64,000 bases of DNA from Nonomuraea endophytica (GCF_014203235.1 NZ_JACHIN010000017.1:141852-205851); one strand, 5' to 3'; positions 40,728 through 49,510 are shown, counted from the stretch's first letter. Numbers and translations: made by a program. The notes: generated by a model from the letters alone, not told the origin.

Positions 40728-42548
40728 CGGCAGCGCCGCCGCCAGCGCGAACGTGTCCGGCCCGGTCTCGACCGACAGCTGCCCGCCCAGGATTTCGACC
40801 CGTTCGCGCAGGTTGCCGAGTCCCGATCCCGGCTCGTGGGCCGGTGCGCGTACCCCGTCGTTGGCCAGGCGCAGCCCGACCGTGTCCGCGTCGACCGCGA
40901 GCACGAGCGTGCCGTGGCGGGCGTCGCTGTGCCGCAGCACGTTCGTCACCGCCTCGCGCAGCACGGTCGCCAGCACGGCGTCGTGCGTGTCCGGCAGGCG
41001 CTCGGCGGAGACGTCCGCGATCAGCTCGACGCCCGCGGCGGCCAGCACCGAGCGGGCGGAGGCGATCTCGTCGGCCAGCGCGATCGTGCCGTAGCCGGAG
41101 GCGACCGAGTCGATGTCGGACAGCACCTGGCGGGCGGCGTCGAGACCGTCGGACAGCTCCCGCCTGGCCGCCACGGGGTCGCGGCCCAGCAGCCGCACGG
41201 CCAGTTCGGCCTTCAGCACCACCACGGACAGGCCGTAGCCGAGCAGGTCGTGCAGGTCGCGGGCGAAGCGCAGCCGCTCGCGCGCCACCTCCACCCTGGC
41301 CAGTTCCATCCGGGCCTCGTGGATCTGGGCGGCCAGCCGCGCCATGCGCCACACCGCGTAGACGATCAGCGCCCGCTCGGCGATGTAGACCAGGCCATAG
41401 GCGGTGTCGAGCGCGTTGTCGGCCCAGCCGGTGATCGCCGAGTGGAAGTAGAGGTCGCCGAGCATCGCCGCCCCCGCGACCGCCCACCGGAGGCGTCCCG
41501 GCACCAGCGCCAGCGCCGCGCCCGGCAGGTACGCCGCCACGTACCAGAGCTTCGGCCCCAGAGCCAGGCTCGGCAGATAGGTGACCAGCACCAGCCCCGC
41601 CAGCACCCACGGCCAGTACCGGTCGGTACGCAGGCACGCCCGCAGATGCAGCCCGACCAGCAACACCAGTGACGCCCCGAACAACGCCAGCAGGCCCGGC
41701 GGCGGTGTAGCCAGCGCCACCTGCCGCAGCTCCCGCGGCACGATCATGAGCAGGATCGTCGCCACCACCAGCACCGACGCCACCCGGATGGTCAGGTCGG
41801 CGGCCACCGGACGGCTGCGCGCCGCCTCGCGGGTGGTGTGCGAGACCGACCTGACCTCGGTCAGGGCCAGCCTGGCCGTGCTCAGCCCCGTGTCGAGCTC
41901 GTGCCGGGCGCGCTCCTGGTCCTCGGCGGCCAGTACGGCCTCGCCATGCCTGACCACCTGCTCCAGCCCGGCGCCGACCCGTTCGTTGAGCTCCTCGGCG
42001 AAGGCCAGCCGTTCCCTGGCCACGACGGCCGCGGCCAGTCCCGCCTGGGTGCCGCGCAGGTCGGCGATCAGGTCGGTCAGCCGGACCACGCCGTACAGGG
42101 CGATGCCCACGAACGCGGTCTGGCCGATCGCCACGTACAGGCCCTCGCTCACCGCCGGGCGCACGGTCAGCGTGGAGGCGAACTGGGCCGCCAGCACCAG
42201 CGCGAACCCGCCCCACTTCGGCCACGGCCGCCGGAACAGCAACAGCATGGCGGCGGCCAGGAAACCGGTGTTGCCGTACCAGGTGGCGGGGAACAGCAGC
42301 AGGCCGGCGCCGGTCAGCACCACCTGGACGGCCAGCGTCCACGGCCAGCCGGCGGGTCTGCGGCCGTCGGCGCGCCGTACGCAGTTGCGCAGGTGCAGCG
42401 CGAACAGGACGGCGAGCAGGGCATAGGCCAGCGCCTTCATCGGCGCCGGGTCCTTGGAGTACACGATGCCGATGACCCCGCCGAAGGCGAAGCCCGCGCT
42501 GACCCCGACCGCGACGAGCCGGGCCAGGCGTAACGCCGGTGCGTTCAT
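40653..42548 (-). CDS. Sensor histidine kinase with duplicated membrane-plus-kinase halves
   Basis: A 631-aa NarX/DesK-type kinase built of two similar halves. Half one (about 1-245) has membrane helices and a HisKA_3-like helix with Asn188 where the histidine should be (LAFAEELNERVG) and no ATPase domain. Half two (about 255-631) has more helices, then the true phospho-acceptor His433 (LRFARDLHDLLGYGLS), and an HATPase domain with EAVTNVLRHS and GSGLGNLRERV. The last ~25 codons run antisense to the end of the response regulator gene. ATG 42548 lacks a good ribosome site. Works with the regulator at 40122 by position and type. Confidence 0.9.
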   Translation of the reverse strand: MNAPALRLARLVAVGVSAGFAFGGVIGIVYSKDPAPMKALAYALLAVLFALHLRNCVRRADGRRPAGWPWTLAVQVVLTGAGLLLFPATWYGNTGFLAAAMLLLFRRPWPKWGGFALVLAAQFASTLTVRPAVSEGLYVAIGQTAFVGIALYGVVRLTDLIADLRGTQAGLAAAVVARERLAFAEELNERVGAGLEQVVRHGEAVLAAEDQERARHELDTGLSTARLALTEVRSVSHTTREAARSRPVAADLTIRVASVLVVATILLMIVPRELRQVALATPPPGLLALFGASLVLLVGLHLRACLRTDRYWPWVLAGLVLVTYLPSLALGPKLWYVAAYLPGAALALVPGRLRWAVAGAAMLGDLYFHSAITGWADNALDTAYGLVYIAERALIVYAVWRMARLAAQIHEARMELARVEVARERLRFARDLHDLLGYGLSVVVLKAELAVRLLGRDPVAARRELSDGLDAARQVLSDIDSVASGYGTIALADEIASARSVLAAAGVELIADVSAERLPDTHDAVLATVLREAVTNVLRHSDARHGTLVLAVDADTVGLRLANDGVRAPAHEPGSGLGNLRERVEILGGQLSVETGPDTFALAAALPLDPALVGGDSDRVHPVTRVELHDG

Positions 42549-42712
42549 GGGGCCGCAGGGTAGAGGCCTCAGGTCACGTATTGAGCTCGCGATGCACGGC
42601 GGGGATCACGACACGTGGACCGCCGCCCAGGCCTGGCCGCCGGGCGACCCGGGCAGCACGCGGATCCAGGACCACGAGCGCAGGGCGAAGGCGGCGCGGC
42701 CGGGTGGAACGG

Positions 42713-42842
42713 GTGGAGTTCTCCGGCCACGACGCCGCCGTCACCGTGATGCTGCCGGGTGACCCGGGCGCGGGCGAGGGGAGAGGCGGTCTACCGCGTC
42801 GGCGACAGCGTGGAAGGGGCGGTTCTCTTCTTCGCAGAGTGA
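42713..42842 (+). pseudogene. Frameshifted tail of an ABC-type ATPase (TOBE-like) remnant
   Basis: Within the ~310-base gap 42549-42861, one frame reads VEFSGHDAAVTVMLPGDPG and, after a shift near 42780, another reads EAVYRVGDSVEGAVLFFAE followed by TGA at 42840. Together they resemble the C-terminal TOBE domain of sugar or spermidine ABC ATPases. Upstream bases 42549-42700 also look like decayed coding sequence in no single frame. I am not certain of the family. Confidence 0.35.
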
Positions 42843-42861
42843 TTCCGGTAGCGTGCCTGGC

Positions 42862-43635
42862 ATGGGTGAGTTCGTGCGTGTCGAGGTGGCCGACCGGATC
42901 GCGACGATCAGACTCGATCGTCCAAAGATGAACGCCCTCAACGGGCAGGTACAACAGGAGATCGGCGAGGCGGCCCGCCTGGTCGACGCCGACCCCGTGG
43001 TGCAGGCCGTGATCCTTTACGGCGGCGAGCGCGTCTTCGCCGCCGGAGCCGACATCAAAGAAATGGCCGACATGTCCTACGCCGACATGTCCGCCCACTC
43101 CCGTACCCTCCAGGACTGCTTCACCGCAGTGGCCCGAATCGGCAAGCCGGTGATCGCCGCGATCACCGGATACGCCCTGGGCGGCGGATGCGAGCTGGCT
43201 CTGTGCGCGGACTTCAGAGTCGCCGGAGAAAGCGCCAAACTGGGCCAGCCCGAAATCTTGCTCGGCATCATCCCCGGCGCGGGCGGCACCCAGCGCCTGC
43301 CGAGACTGGTGGGCCCGTCCAAGGCCAAGGACCTGATCTTCAGCGGCCGCCACGTGACCGCCGAGGAGGCGCTGTCGATCGGCCTGGTGGACAAGGTGGT
43401 CGCCGACGACCAGGTGTACACGGCGGCACTGGAATGGGCCTCAACCTTCGCGGCCGGCCCCACAATCGCGCTGCGAGCCGCGAAGCAGGCCGTGGACCAG
43501 GGCCTGGAGGTAGACCTCGACACCGGCCTGGAGATCGAGCGCCTGCAGTTCTCCGGCCTGTTCGCGACCGAGGACGCCAAGGTCGGCATGCGCGCCTTCG
43601 CCGAAAAGACCAAACCCAAGTTCACCGGCAACTGA
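42862..43635 (+). CDS. Enoyl-CoA hydratase/isomerase family protein
   Basis: A 257-aa crotonase-fold enzyme adding water to trans-2-enoyl-CoA in beta-oxidation. The first oxyanion loop is FAAGADIKEMADM (about 57-69). The two catalytic glutamates fall in the GGGCELALCADFR segment (about 107-119) and in GQPEILLGIIPGAGGTQRL (about 130-148). Full length. ATG 42862 gives the family N-terminus; GTG 42853 is an alternative, and neither has a clear ribosome site. No other fatty-acid gene is adjacent, but etfBA at 62 kb serves acyl-CoA dehydrogenases. Confidence 0.92.
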   Translation: MGEFVRVEVADRIATIRLDRPKMNALNGQVQQEIGEAARLVDADPVVQAVILYGGERVFAAGADIKEMADMSYADMSAHSRTLQDCFTAVARIGKPVIAAITGYALGGGCELALCADFRVAGESAKLGQPEILLGIIPGAGGTQRLPRLVGPSKAKDLIFSGRHVTAEEALSIGLVDKVVADDQVYTAALEWASTFAAGPTIALRAAKQAVDQGLEVDLDTGLEIERLQFSGLFATEDAKVGMRAFAEKTKPKFTGN

Positions 43636-43681
43636 CCACATGCTCCTACGCCGACTCGCTCAGGAGCGCGCTGTTCTGACG

Positions 43682-44350
43682 TCACGTCAAAGGAGGCGAA
43701 GAGATCTCGGTGGGGCGGCGGCAGTGGTAGACGAAGGCCGGGGGCAGGTTGGCCCAGATGGTCCGGCCCACCACCACTTCTTCGAAGGACGCCTCCAGGG
43801 ATCGGCGTAGCCTGCGTGCCGGGGCGGCCCAGCGCAGGTGTGCGTACGCGAACGTGGTGAAAGCGCCCTCCCGGGAGAGTGAGCCGACCACGGCGGCCAG
43901 GACGTCGCGCTGCTTGGCCGGGGGGAACGCGGCCCACGGCAGCCCGCTGACGATCACGTCGGCGGGCAGGTGACCGCGCCGGGCCAGCACGTCGGGCAGG
44001 TGCTGGGCGCTGACGGCCACGACGTCCACGCCGGGGAAGCGGGCGGCCAGCCGGCGGGCGAACTGTTCGTTGCTCTCCACCGCGATGTGGTGGCCGCGGC
44101 CGTCGAGCAGCCGCTGGATCACTCGGGTGAACGCGCCGGTTCCCGCGCCGAGTTCGACGACGATCGGGTCGCCGGTGTGCGGGATCGGGGTGGTGATGGC
44201 GTGGGCCAGGGCGGCGCTGCTCGGTGTCACGGCGCCGACCGTCATCGGGTGCCGGGCGAACTCCAGCAGAAACGAGATGCGGCTGTGGCCTGCGGGTCCG
44301 CTGTTCACCCGTCCACTGTGCCAGAAAGCGGCGATGGCCTGGGAAGACAT
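43682..44350 (-). CDS. SAM-dependent methyltransferase, phospholipid N-methyltransferase-like
   Basis: A 222-aa class I methyltransferase. The SAM loop is VVELGAGTGAFTRVI (near residue 74), followed by an acidic residue in IAVESNEQF and SGLPWAAFPPAKQRDVL, segments seen in bacterial phospholipid methyltransferase-like and KsgA-like proteins. The early part (ISFLLEFARHPMTVGAVTPSS) also fits that subgroup. ATG 44350 has GGGGAAA upstream. Upstream at 44424-44442 lies a small inverted repeat GGAATA / TATTCC. Substrate is inferred at family level only. Confidence 0.75.
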   Translation of the reverse strand: MSSQAIAAFWHSGRVNSGPAGHSRISFLLEFARHPMTVGAVTPSSAALAHAITTPIPHTGDPIVVELGAGTGAFTRVIQRLLDGRGHHIAVESNEQFARRLAARFPGVDVVAVSAQHLPDVLARRGHLPADVIVSGLPWAAFPPAKQRDVLAAVVGSLSREGAFTTFAYAHLRWAAPARRLRRSLEASFEEVVVGRTIWANLPPAFVYHCRRPTEISSPPLT

Positions 44351-44423
44351 GATTTCCCCAGAGGAGCGTGTCCTTGCTGGAGCGCTCGGCGGGGGTGACG
44401 ATGGCTCCTCAATCCGACAAAAC

Positions 44424-44442
44424 GGAATATGGGGAGTATTCC
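44424..44442 (-). promoter_or_regulatory. Small inverted repeat upstream of the methyltransferase gene
   Basis: GGAATA (44424-44429) faces TATTCC (44437-44442) with seven bases between, 74 bases before the methyltransferase start. Could be an operator; no protein is suggested by sequence. Confidence 0.25.
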
Positions 44443-44532
44443 CCAGTAACTCGGGAATTCTGACGTGGGGAGAATTGGCGCACGACGCCAAAGGTGCCAT
44501 GGCCTTTCCCCGGGGGAGCCGGGGGTTGGAAA

Positions 44533-45013
44533 ATGGACGAAGCGATCGAGCTGCGGGTCAACGGTGTCCGGCACGAGTTGTCGGTCGATACGCGCGTCAC
44601 GCTGCTGGACGCCCTCCGGGAACATCTCGATCTCGCGGGCACCAAAAGGGCTGTGACCAGGGGCAGTGCGGCGCCTTCGACTGCGGCCGGGTGCTCAACC
44701 CGACCACCGCCCGCAGCCAGATGATCGGCGGCATGATCATGGCCACCGGCGCCGCCCTGCTGGAGGCTGGCGTCGTGGACGCCCGCCTGGGCCGCCTGGC
44801 CAACCCGAACCTGGCCGAGTACATGCTGCCGGTGAACGCCGACATCCCCGACATCGACGTTCTGTTCGTCAACGAACCCGACCCGTACTCCAACCCGCTC
44901 GGCTCCCGAGGCATCGGCGAGATGAGCATGACCGGCACCATCGCGGCCATCGCCAACGCCGTCCACCACGCCACCGGCGAACGTGTGCGCGACCTGCCGA
45001 TCCTGATACGGGT
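44533..45013 (+). pseudogene. Chimeric remnant of a molybdenum hydroxylase (xanthine/aldehyde oxidase type) operon
   Basis: The first ~35 codons (MDEAIELRVNGVRHELSVDT then VTLLDALREHLDLAGTK) are the start of a [2Fe-2S] small subunit. A base is missing in the A-run near 44641, after which another frame reads KGCDQGQCGA, the expected first cluster motif. Without a break this passes into FDCGRVLNPTTARSQMIGGM and on to GIGEMSMTGTIAAIANAVHHATG, the C-terminus of the molybdopterin subunit. All of the middle (rest of the small subunit, FAD subunit, most of the large subunit; several kb) is gone. The end abuts the MFS gene. It cannot make a working enzyme. Confidence 0.8.
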
Positions 45014-46213
45014 TCAGCGCACCGACCTGATCGGAAGGACGGCGATGGCGCCGAGCGCGGCGATGGCGGCGACCGCCAGGTAGAGGGCGCCGTAGCCGCC
45101 GAACGCGGTGACGATGGTCCCGGCGGCCACGGGGGCGATGGTGGTGGGCAGGGTGGCGGCGATGTTGATGACGCCGAGGTCCTTGGCGTAGTCGTCCTTG
45201 CGGGGGAGCACCTCGGAGACCAGCGCCATGTCGACGGAGATGAACGTGCCGAACCCGATCGTCAGGACGACCGCGGAGACGATCAGCCCGGTCACGGTGG
45301 GCCAGAGCACGGGGAAGAGCGCGGAGGCGGCGATGATGAGCCCTCCGGCCAGCACGAGCGGTTTGCGTCTGCCGAGCCTGTCGGACAGCGGCCCGGACAA
45401 CCCGATGGCCAGCAGGAACCCGGGCAGCCCGGCCAGGCCGATGAGGGGAACCAGGCGCGCGGCTTCGTCGAGGGTGAGCCCGATGTGGTCCTGGGCGATG
45501 TACAGCTGGAAGGTGTTGGTCATGGCGAAGCCGCCGAAGATGAGGATGCGGCCGAGGAAGGCCCAGAAGAAGTCGGGGTGGCGTACCGGGTTGACCCAGA
45601 AGGCCCGGACGAGGGCGCGGGCGGGCAGCGGTGGCCTGGGGGTGTGCCGGTTGTCGCGGTCCGGGTTGAGCGCGAGGAAGATCACGATGGTCAGCAGGAC
45701 GAGGCCCGTGACGCTGAGGTAGCCGACGGGGATGCGGCCGGCGAAGGCGGAGGCGAGGACGGGGCCGAGGAGCGCGGCCAGGACGGTGCCGAGCCCGATC
45801 AGCGTGGAGAAACGGCCGCGCTGGGCCGTGGGGACGCGGTCGGGCAGGATCGAGGACAGCGGACCCTGGAAGGCGTTGAAGCCGAACTGCAGGATCATCA
45901 TGGCCACGACGAGGTGGGCGATCGTGCTGGACAACCCCGCGACGGCCATGCCCACGGCGCCGATGGCCGCGCCGATCAGCATCCAGGGGGTACGCGCGCC
46001 GTACCGGGTACGCGTGCGGTCGGACAGGATGCCGACCACGGGCTGGGCGAGCATGGCGGCGACCGCGCTGAGCGTCTGGACGAGGCTCAGGTTCTCGATC
46101 TTGGCGTCGGCGTCGATGGCCTGGACCTGCAGGGGCAGGTAGTAGGCGGCGACCGCGTAGGCGAGGGGCGCGGCGGCGCTGGCGAACGGAATGGACAGGA
46201 ACAACCGGCGCAT
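45014..46213 (-). CDS. MFS sugar transporter, GPH/SLC45-like
   Basis: A 399-aa permease with about 12 helices. Motif A-like loops are GILSDRTRTRYGARTPW (about 60-76) and GPLSDRLGRRKPLVL in the second half, typical of glycoside-pentoside-hexuronide/sucrose-type symporters. It begins three bases after the stop of the hexosaminidase gene and completes the GH1-GH20-MFS operon, so it probably imports the oligosaccharide or disaccharide that the two hydrolases cleave. Its end marks the border with the hydroxylase remnant. Confidence 0.87.
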   Translation of the reverse strand: MRRLFLSIPFASAAAPLAYAVAAYYLPLQVQAIDADAKIENLSLVQTLSAVAAMLAQPVVGILSDRTRTRYGARTPWMLIGAAIGAVGMAVAGLSSTIAHLVVAMMILQFGFNAFQGPLSSILPDRVPTAQRGRFSTLIGLGTVLAALLGPVLASAFAGRIPVGYLSVTGLVLLTIVIFLALNPDRDNRHTPRPPLPARALVRAFWVNPVRHPDFFWAFLGRILIFGGFAMTNTFQLYIAQDHIGLTLDEAARLVPLIGLAGLPGFLLAIGLSGPLSDRLGRRKPLVLAGGLIIAASALFPVLWPTVTGLIVSAVVLTIGFGTFISVDMALVSEVLPRKDDYAKDLGVINIAATLPTTIAPVAAGTIVTAFGGYGALYLAVAAIAALGAIAVLPIRSVR

Positions 46214-46216
46214 CGG

Positions 46217-47644
46217 TCAGGTCCAGTCGATTTCGGTGGATCGCAGGAAGGTCAGGCCGCGTTCCTCCCAGAGGCGTCCGTCGGCCGCCAGGTGGCGTCG
46301 TTGTTCGCTCCAGGGGACGGGCCGTCCGGTCCATGCGGTACGCGCGATGGTGGCCAGGCGGGGCAGCAGCATGGTGGTCAGGTCGTCGAAGCCGCGCAGG
46401 GTCTCGCTCCACAGGGCGGCCTCCACTCCGGCCACGTTCTCGTCGGCGAGGCCGTACGCGCCGGGGTCCCAGCCGGCGATGTCCCGGACGGTGCGGGGCT
46501 TGTAGATGAATCCGAGGCCGGCGGCGCGTTCTCGCTGTGCTTCCGGGACGATCGCCGGGGCGTAGGGCCGGTCGAGGTAGAGGTGCGACTGCGGCGACAG
46601 CAGCACGCGTCCACCGGCCGCGACGATGCGTGCCAGGTCGTCGGCGGCGGGCGCGAAGAAATCCGTGATGGTGGCGATGAGGTCGCCGGTCAGGCCGAGG
46701 GCCGTGAGTTCGGTGGACGGGTCGGTCATCTCGGGGTCGACCCACCACTGCGCGACGTCGCCGGGGTCGAGTCCGGCGCGTGCGGACTCCTGCCAGCCGA
46801 GTGGCTCCTTGCCGGCGGCGCGGATGACGGCGCGGGCCAGTGTGACGGCCTGGTCGTAGAGGGTGTGGTCCATGCCGAACGCCTCGTCGGCGCCGAAGTG
46901 GACGTAGGGGCCGTCGGTCAGGCGGCACAGCTCGGTCAGGACGTGGGAGACGAAGTCGCGGGTGCCGGGGTCGCGGGGGTCGAGGGCTACGGGGATGGGC
47001 AGCTGATCGTTCCAGCCGGTGGGGGCGGGCAGGACGGCCAGGTCGGGGTGGGCGCGCAGGGCGGCGGCGCTGTGACCGGGCAGGTCGATCTCGGGGACGA
47101 TCACCACGTGCCGCTGTGCCGCGTAGCGTTGCAGCTCGGTGTAGTCGGCGGTGCTGTAGTGCGGGGTGCCGGCGGTGAGGCGGGGCAGGCCGGGGATCTG
47201 GATCCGCCAGCCCTCGTTGTCGGTGAGGTGCAGGTGCAGGACGTTGAGCCGGTGGATGGCCGCCAGGTCGATGATCCGGCGCAGTTCGGGAACGGTCCAG
47301 AAGTGGCGGGCGGTGTCCAGCATGAGGCCGCGCCAGGCGTAGCGGGGGCCGTCTTCGACGGTCTCGGTTTTCGGCGGGCCGTACAGGCTGGTGTGCAGGG
47401 CGGCGCGGAACAGGCCCTGGTGGGTGCGGGCCTGGCAGACGGTGGCCGTGGGGGTGGTGGTGATGCGGAAGCACTCGTCGCCGCCGCTGATGGGCACGCC
47501 CGCGGCCATCGGTGCGCGGGTGACGTCGCCGAGGGTCAGGTGCAGGCCGGTGGTGAGGGGCGGGTGGGGGTGCGCGAGTGCGGCGACGACGTCGGCGACG
47601 GGCTGGAGCGACGGGTCGGCGACGGTGACGCGTGCTGCCTTCAT
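46217..47644 (-). CDS. GH20 beta-N-acetylhexosaminidase
   Basis: A 475-aa glycoside hydrolase. An N-terminal GH20b-like beta domain (about 1-95) precedes the barrel, which opens with YAWRGLMLDTARHFW. The catalytic Asp-Glu pair is in HFGADEAFG (about residues 258-259), used for substrate-assisted removal of terminal GlcNAc/GalNAc. There is no signal peptide, so it acts inside the cell on imported sugars. Its ATG overlaps the GH1 stop (ATGA). Middle gene of the operon. Confidence 0.92.
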   Translation of the reverse strand: MKAARVTVADPSLQPVADVVAALAHPHPPLTTGLHLTLGDVTRAPMAAGVPISGGDECFRITTTPTATVCQARTHQGLFRAALHTSLYGPPKTETVEDGPRYAWRGLMLDTARHFWTVPELRRIIDLAAIHRLNVLHLHLTDNEGWRIQIPGLPRLTAGTPHYSTADYTELQRYAAQRHVVIVPEIDLPGHSAAALRAHPDLAVLPAPTGWNDQLPIPVALDPRDPGTRDFVSHVLTELCRLTDGPYVHFGADEAFGMDHTLYDQAVTLARAVIRAAGKEPLGWQESARAGLDPGDVAQWWVDPEMTDPSTELTALGLTGDLIATITDFFAPAADDLARIVAAGGRVLLSPQSHLYLDRPYAPAIVPEAQRERAAGLGFIYKPRTVRDIAGWDPGAYGLADENVAGVEAALWSETLRGFDDLTTMLLPRLATIARTAWTGRPVPWSEQRRHLAADGRLWEERGLTFLRSTEIDWT

Positions 47645-48822
47645 GGCTGGTACGGCAGGGCGCGGGTGCGGCCGATCGCGCCGAGCCAGGCGGCTGACGG
47701 TTTGGGGGTGCGGGCGAACGTTTCACGGTCGACGTGGATGAGGCCGAACGTGGGCGCGTAGGTGCCCCACTCGTAGTTGTCCAGGGCGCTCCAGTGGAAG
47801 TAGCCGCGCACGTCGACGCCGTCGGCCATCGCCTCGGCCATGCCGGCGAGGGCGGCTCCGGTGTATGCGACGCGGCGGGTGTCGTCGGCGGTGGCGATGC
47901 CGTTCTCGGTGACGATCAGCGGGACGCCGGGGACGACGGCGGCGGTGTGGCGCAGGGCGTGACCGAGCGCGGCCGGGTAGTACTCCCAGCCGGTCAGGGT
48001 GCGTTCGGCGTCCGGGGGCACGGGGAGTGGGCCGTCGGGGCCGATGCGGGTACGGGTGTAGGACTGCACGCCGAGCCAGTCGTCGTCCGCCGCGGCCTGG
48101 AGGAAGAGGTCCTCGCGGGGATGGGAGTAGGCGGCGGCGACGTGTTCGGCGCCGGGCAGCGGCTGGTAGACCTGGTTGGCGACGGTCCAGCCGGTGCGCA
48201 CGTGGGGTGCGTGGGCCTTGACCGCCTCGACCGCGCGGCGATGGGCGTCGATGAGGGTCTGGGAGACGGCCGGGTCGGGCTCGGGCAGGCCCGCCTCGGG
48301 CATGGCTGCGCCCGTAGTCAGGAGCTGGATCAACCCGGCCATGGTGGCGATCATGTTGGGTTCGTTGATGGTGCACACGTGCTCGACGCCGTCGGCGTAC
48401 ACGGGGGCGGCCGCCGCGACATAACGGGCGAACAGCTCGGCGGACTCGGCCGCGCCCCAGCTGAACCAGGCCGGAGTGCTGAAGTGGTGCAGGGTGAGCA
48501 TGGGCCGCAGCCCGCGTTCGCGGGCGCCGTCGACCATGCGGCGGTAGTGGTCGAGCGCCGCTCGGGAGAACTCGCCGGGCGCCGGTTCGATGCGCGCCCA
48601 CTCGATGCTGAAGCGGTAGTCGGTGAAGCCGAGCCCGGCCAGCAGGTCCATGTCCTCGCGCCAGCGGTGGTAGCTGTCGCAGGCGTCGCCGCTGGGCTCC
48701 TTGATGTGGCCGGTGCCGGTGGAGCCGTGCTCCATGACCCACCAGTCGCTGTTGGTGTTGCCGCCTTCGGTCTGGTGGGCGGAGGTGGAGGCTCCCCAGA
48801 GGAAACCATCAGGAAGAGGCAC
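47641..48822 (-). CDS. GH1 beta-glycosidase
   Basis: A 393-aa cytosolic hydrolase. The acid/base glutamate is in CTINEPNMI (near 155) and the nucleophile in LIVTENGIA (near 306), both intact. The N-terminus is LPDGFLWGASTSAHQTEGG. At about 390 residues it is shorter than the usual 440-480, with trimmed loops around 180-260. The GTG start has GAAGGA about eight bases upstream. First gene of the operon, read from the promoter at 48861-48889. Sugar specificity cannot be read; with a hexosaminidase beside it, amino-sugar glycosides are possible. Confidence 0.9.
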   Translation of the reverse strand: MPLPDGFLWGASTSAHQTEGGNTNSDWWVMEHGSTGTGHIKEPSGDACDSYHRWREDMDLLAGLGFTDYRFSIEWARIEPAPGEFSRAALDHYRRMVDGARERGLRPMLTLHHFSTPAWFSWGAAESAELFARYVAAAAPVYADGVEHVCTINEPNMIATMAGLIQLLTTGAAMPEAGLPEPDPAVSQTLIDAHRRAVEAVKAHAPHVRTGWTVANQVYQPLPGAEHVAAAYSHPREDLFLQAAADDDWLGVQSYTRTRIGPDGPLPVPPDAERTLTGWEYYPAALGHALRHTAAVVPGVPLIVTENGIATADDTRRVAYTGAALAGMAEAMADGVDVRGYFHWSALDNYEWGTYAPTFGLIHVDRETFARTPKPSAAWLGAIGRTRALPYQP

Positions 48823-48860
48823 GAATTGGGTCCTTCCAGGTGGGGGGTGGATGGCGCCTC

Positions 48861-48889
48861 AGCGTAGCCACGAAAACCTTGAACCTCAA
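48861..48889 (-). promoter_or_regulatory. Promoter of the GH1-GH20-MFS operon
   Basis: On the minus strand, TTGAGG (48889-48884), exactly 17 bases, then TACGCT (48866-48861). The inverted repeat 48869-48899 covers the -35 and most of the spacer. Confidence 0.55.
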
Positions 48890-48899
48890 TAGTTTCGTG
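48869..48899. promoter_or_regulatory. Operator palindrome between the sugar operon and its TetR gene
   Basis: CACGAAA (48869-48875) faces TTTCGTG (48893-48899), perfect 7-bp arms with a 17-base spacer. It overlaps the promoters on both strands, so one bound dimer or pair of dimers could shut both. Confidence 0.6.
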
Positions 48900-48909
48900 T
48901 CGCTAGAAT
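48879..48909 (+). promoter_or_regulatory. Promoter of the TetR gene, leaderless
   Basis: TTGAAC (48879-48884) and TAGAAT (48904-48909), spacer 19. The GTG start at 48917 lies eight bases past the -10, giving a message that begins at the start codon. Confidence 0.5.
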
Positions 48910-48916
48910 CCTCCGC

Positions 48917-49510
48917 GTGAGCGCACCACGGGGCCCCTACGCCAAGACCTCGGCCAAACGAGAGCAGATCCTCCGCGCCGCCCTGGAGATCTACGCCGAG
49001 GCCGGAAGCCGCAAGGTGTCGGTGCGCGACATCGCCAAGCGGGTCGGCATGACCGACACCGGAGTCCTGCACCACTTCGGCAGCCGCGAGGCCCTGCTGA
49101 CCGCCGTCCTGGAGGCCAGAGACAAAATCAGCGCCGAGATGTACGGCAGCGCCCTCACCGACCCCCCGGCCGGGGCGAAAATGCTGGCCGACAACGTCTC
49201 CACGCCGGGCCTGGTCAAGCTCTTCCTCGACGTGGCCGCGGCCGCCGCCGAGCCCGAACACCCGGCGCACGACTTCTTCACCGAGCGCTACGCCCGTTTC
49301 CGCCGGGAGGGCGCGGCCGTACTGGCCGACCCCGGCCTCACTCCCGACCCGGGCACCGACGCCGGCCAGATCGACAGCGAGTGGGCCGCCCGGATCCTCA
49401 TCGCCGCCCTCGACGGACTGCAGATCCAATGGCTGCTGGAACCGGACATCGACATGGCGGCAGACCTCGCGGCCCTGCACCGCACCCTCCTGGCAGCCCT
49501 GAGGCGCTAA
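48917..49510 (+). CDS. TetR/AcrR-family transcriptional regulator
   Basis: A 197-aa repressor-type protein. The helix-turn-helix (about 15-60) reads ILRAALEIYAEAG then VSVRDIAKRVGMTDTGVLHHFGSREALL. The ligand domain has a TetR_C-like helical pattern. It is divergent from the GH1 operon, with a 31-base palindromic region between them; this is the classic position of a local repressor, so it likely senses the imported sugar or a product and also controls itself. Start GTG 48917 fits a leaderless transcript. Its last bases overlap the secreted-protein gene by four. Confidence 0.9.
   Translation: MSAPRGPYAKTSAKREQILRAALEIYAEAGSRKVSVRDIAKRVGMTDTGVLHHFGSREALLTAVLEARDKISAEMYGSALTDPPAGAKMLADNVSTPGLVKLFLDVAAAAAEPEHPAHDFFTERYARFRREGAAVLADPGLTPDPGTDAGQIDSEWAARILIAALDGLQIQWLLEPDIDMAADLAALHRTLLAALRR

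Noticed and set aside
43642..43656. Terminator between enoyl-CoA hydratase and methyltransferase genes
   Set aside because: Only a 6-bp stem (GCTCCT/AGGAGC) with a long loop; too weak to call.
44533..45083. Functional xanthine dehydrogenase subunit
   Set aside because: Frame is broken once and most of three subunits is missing.
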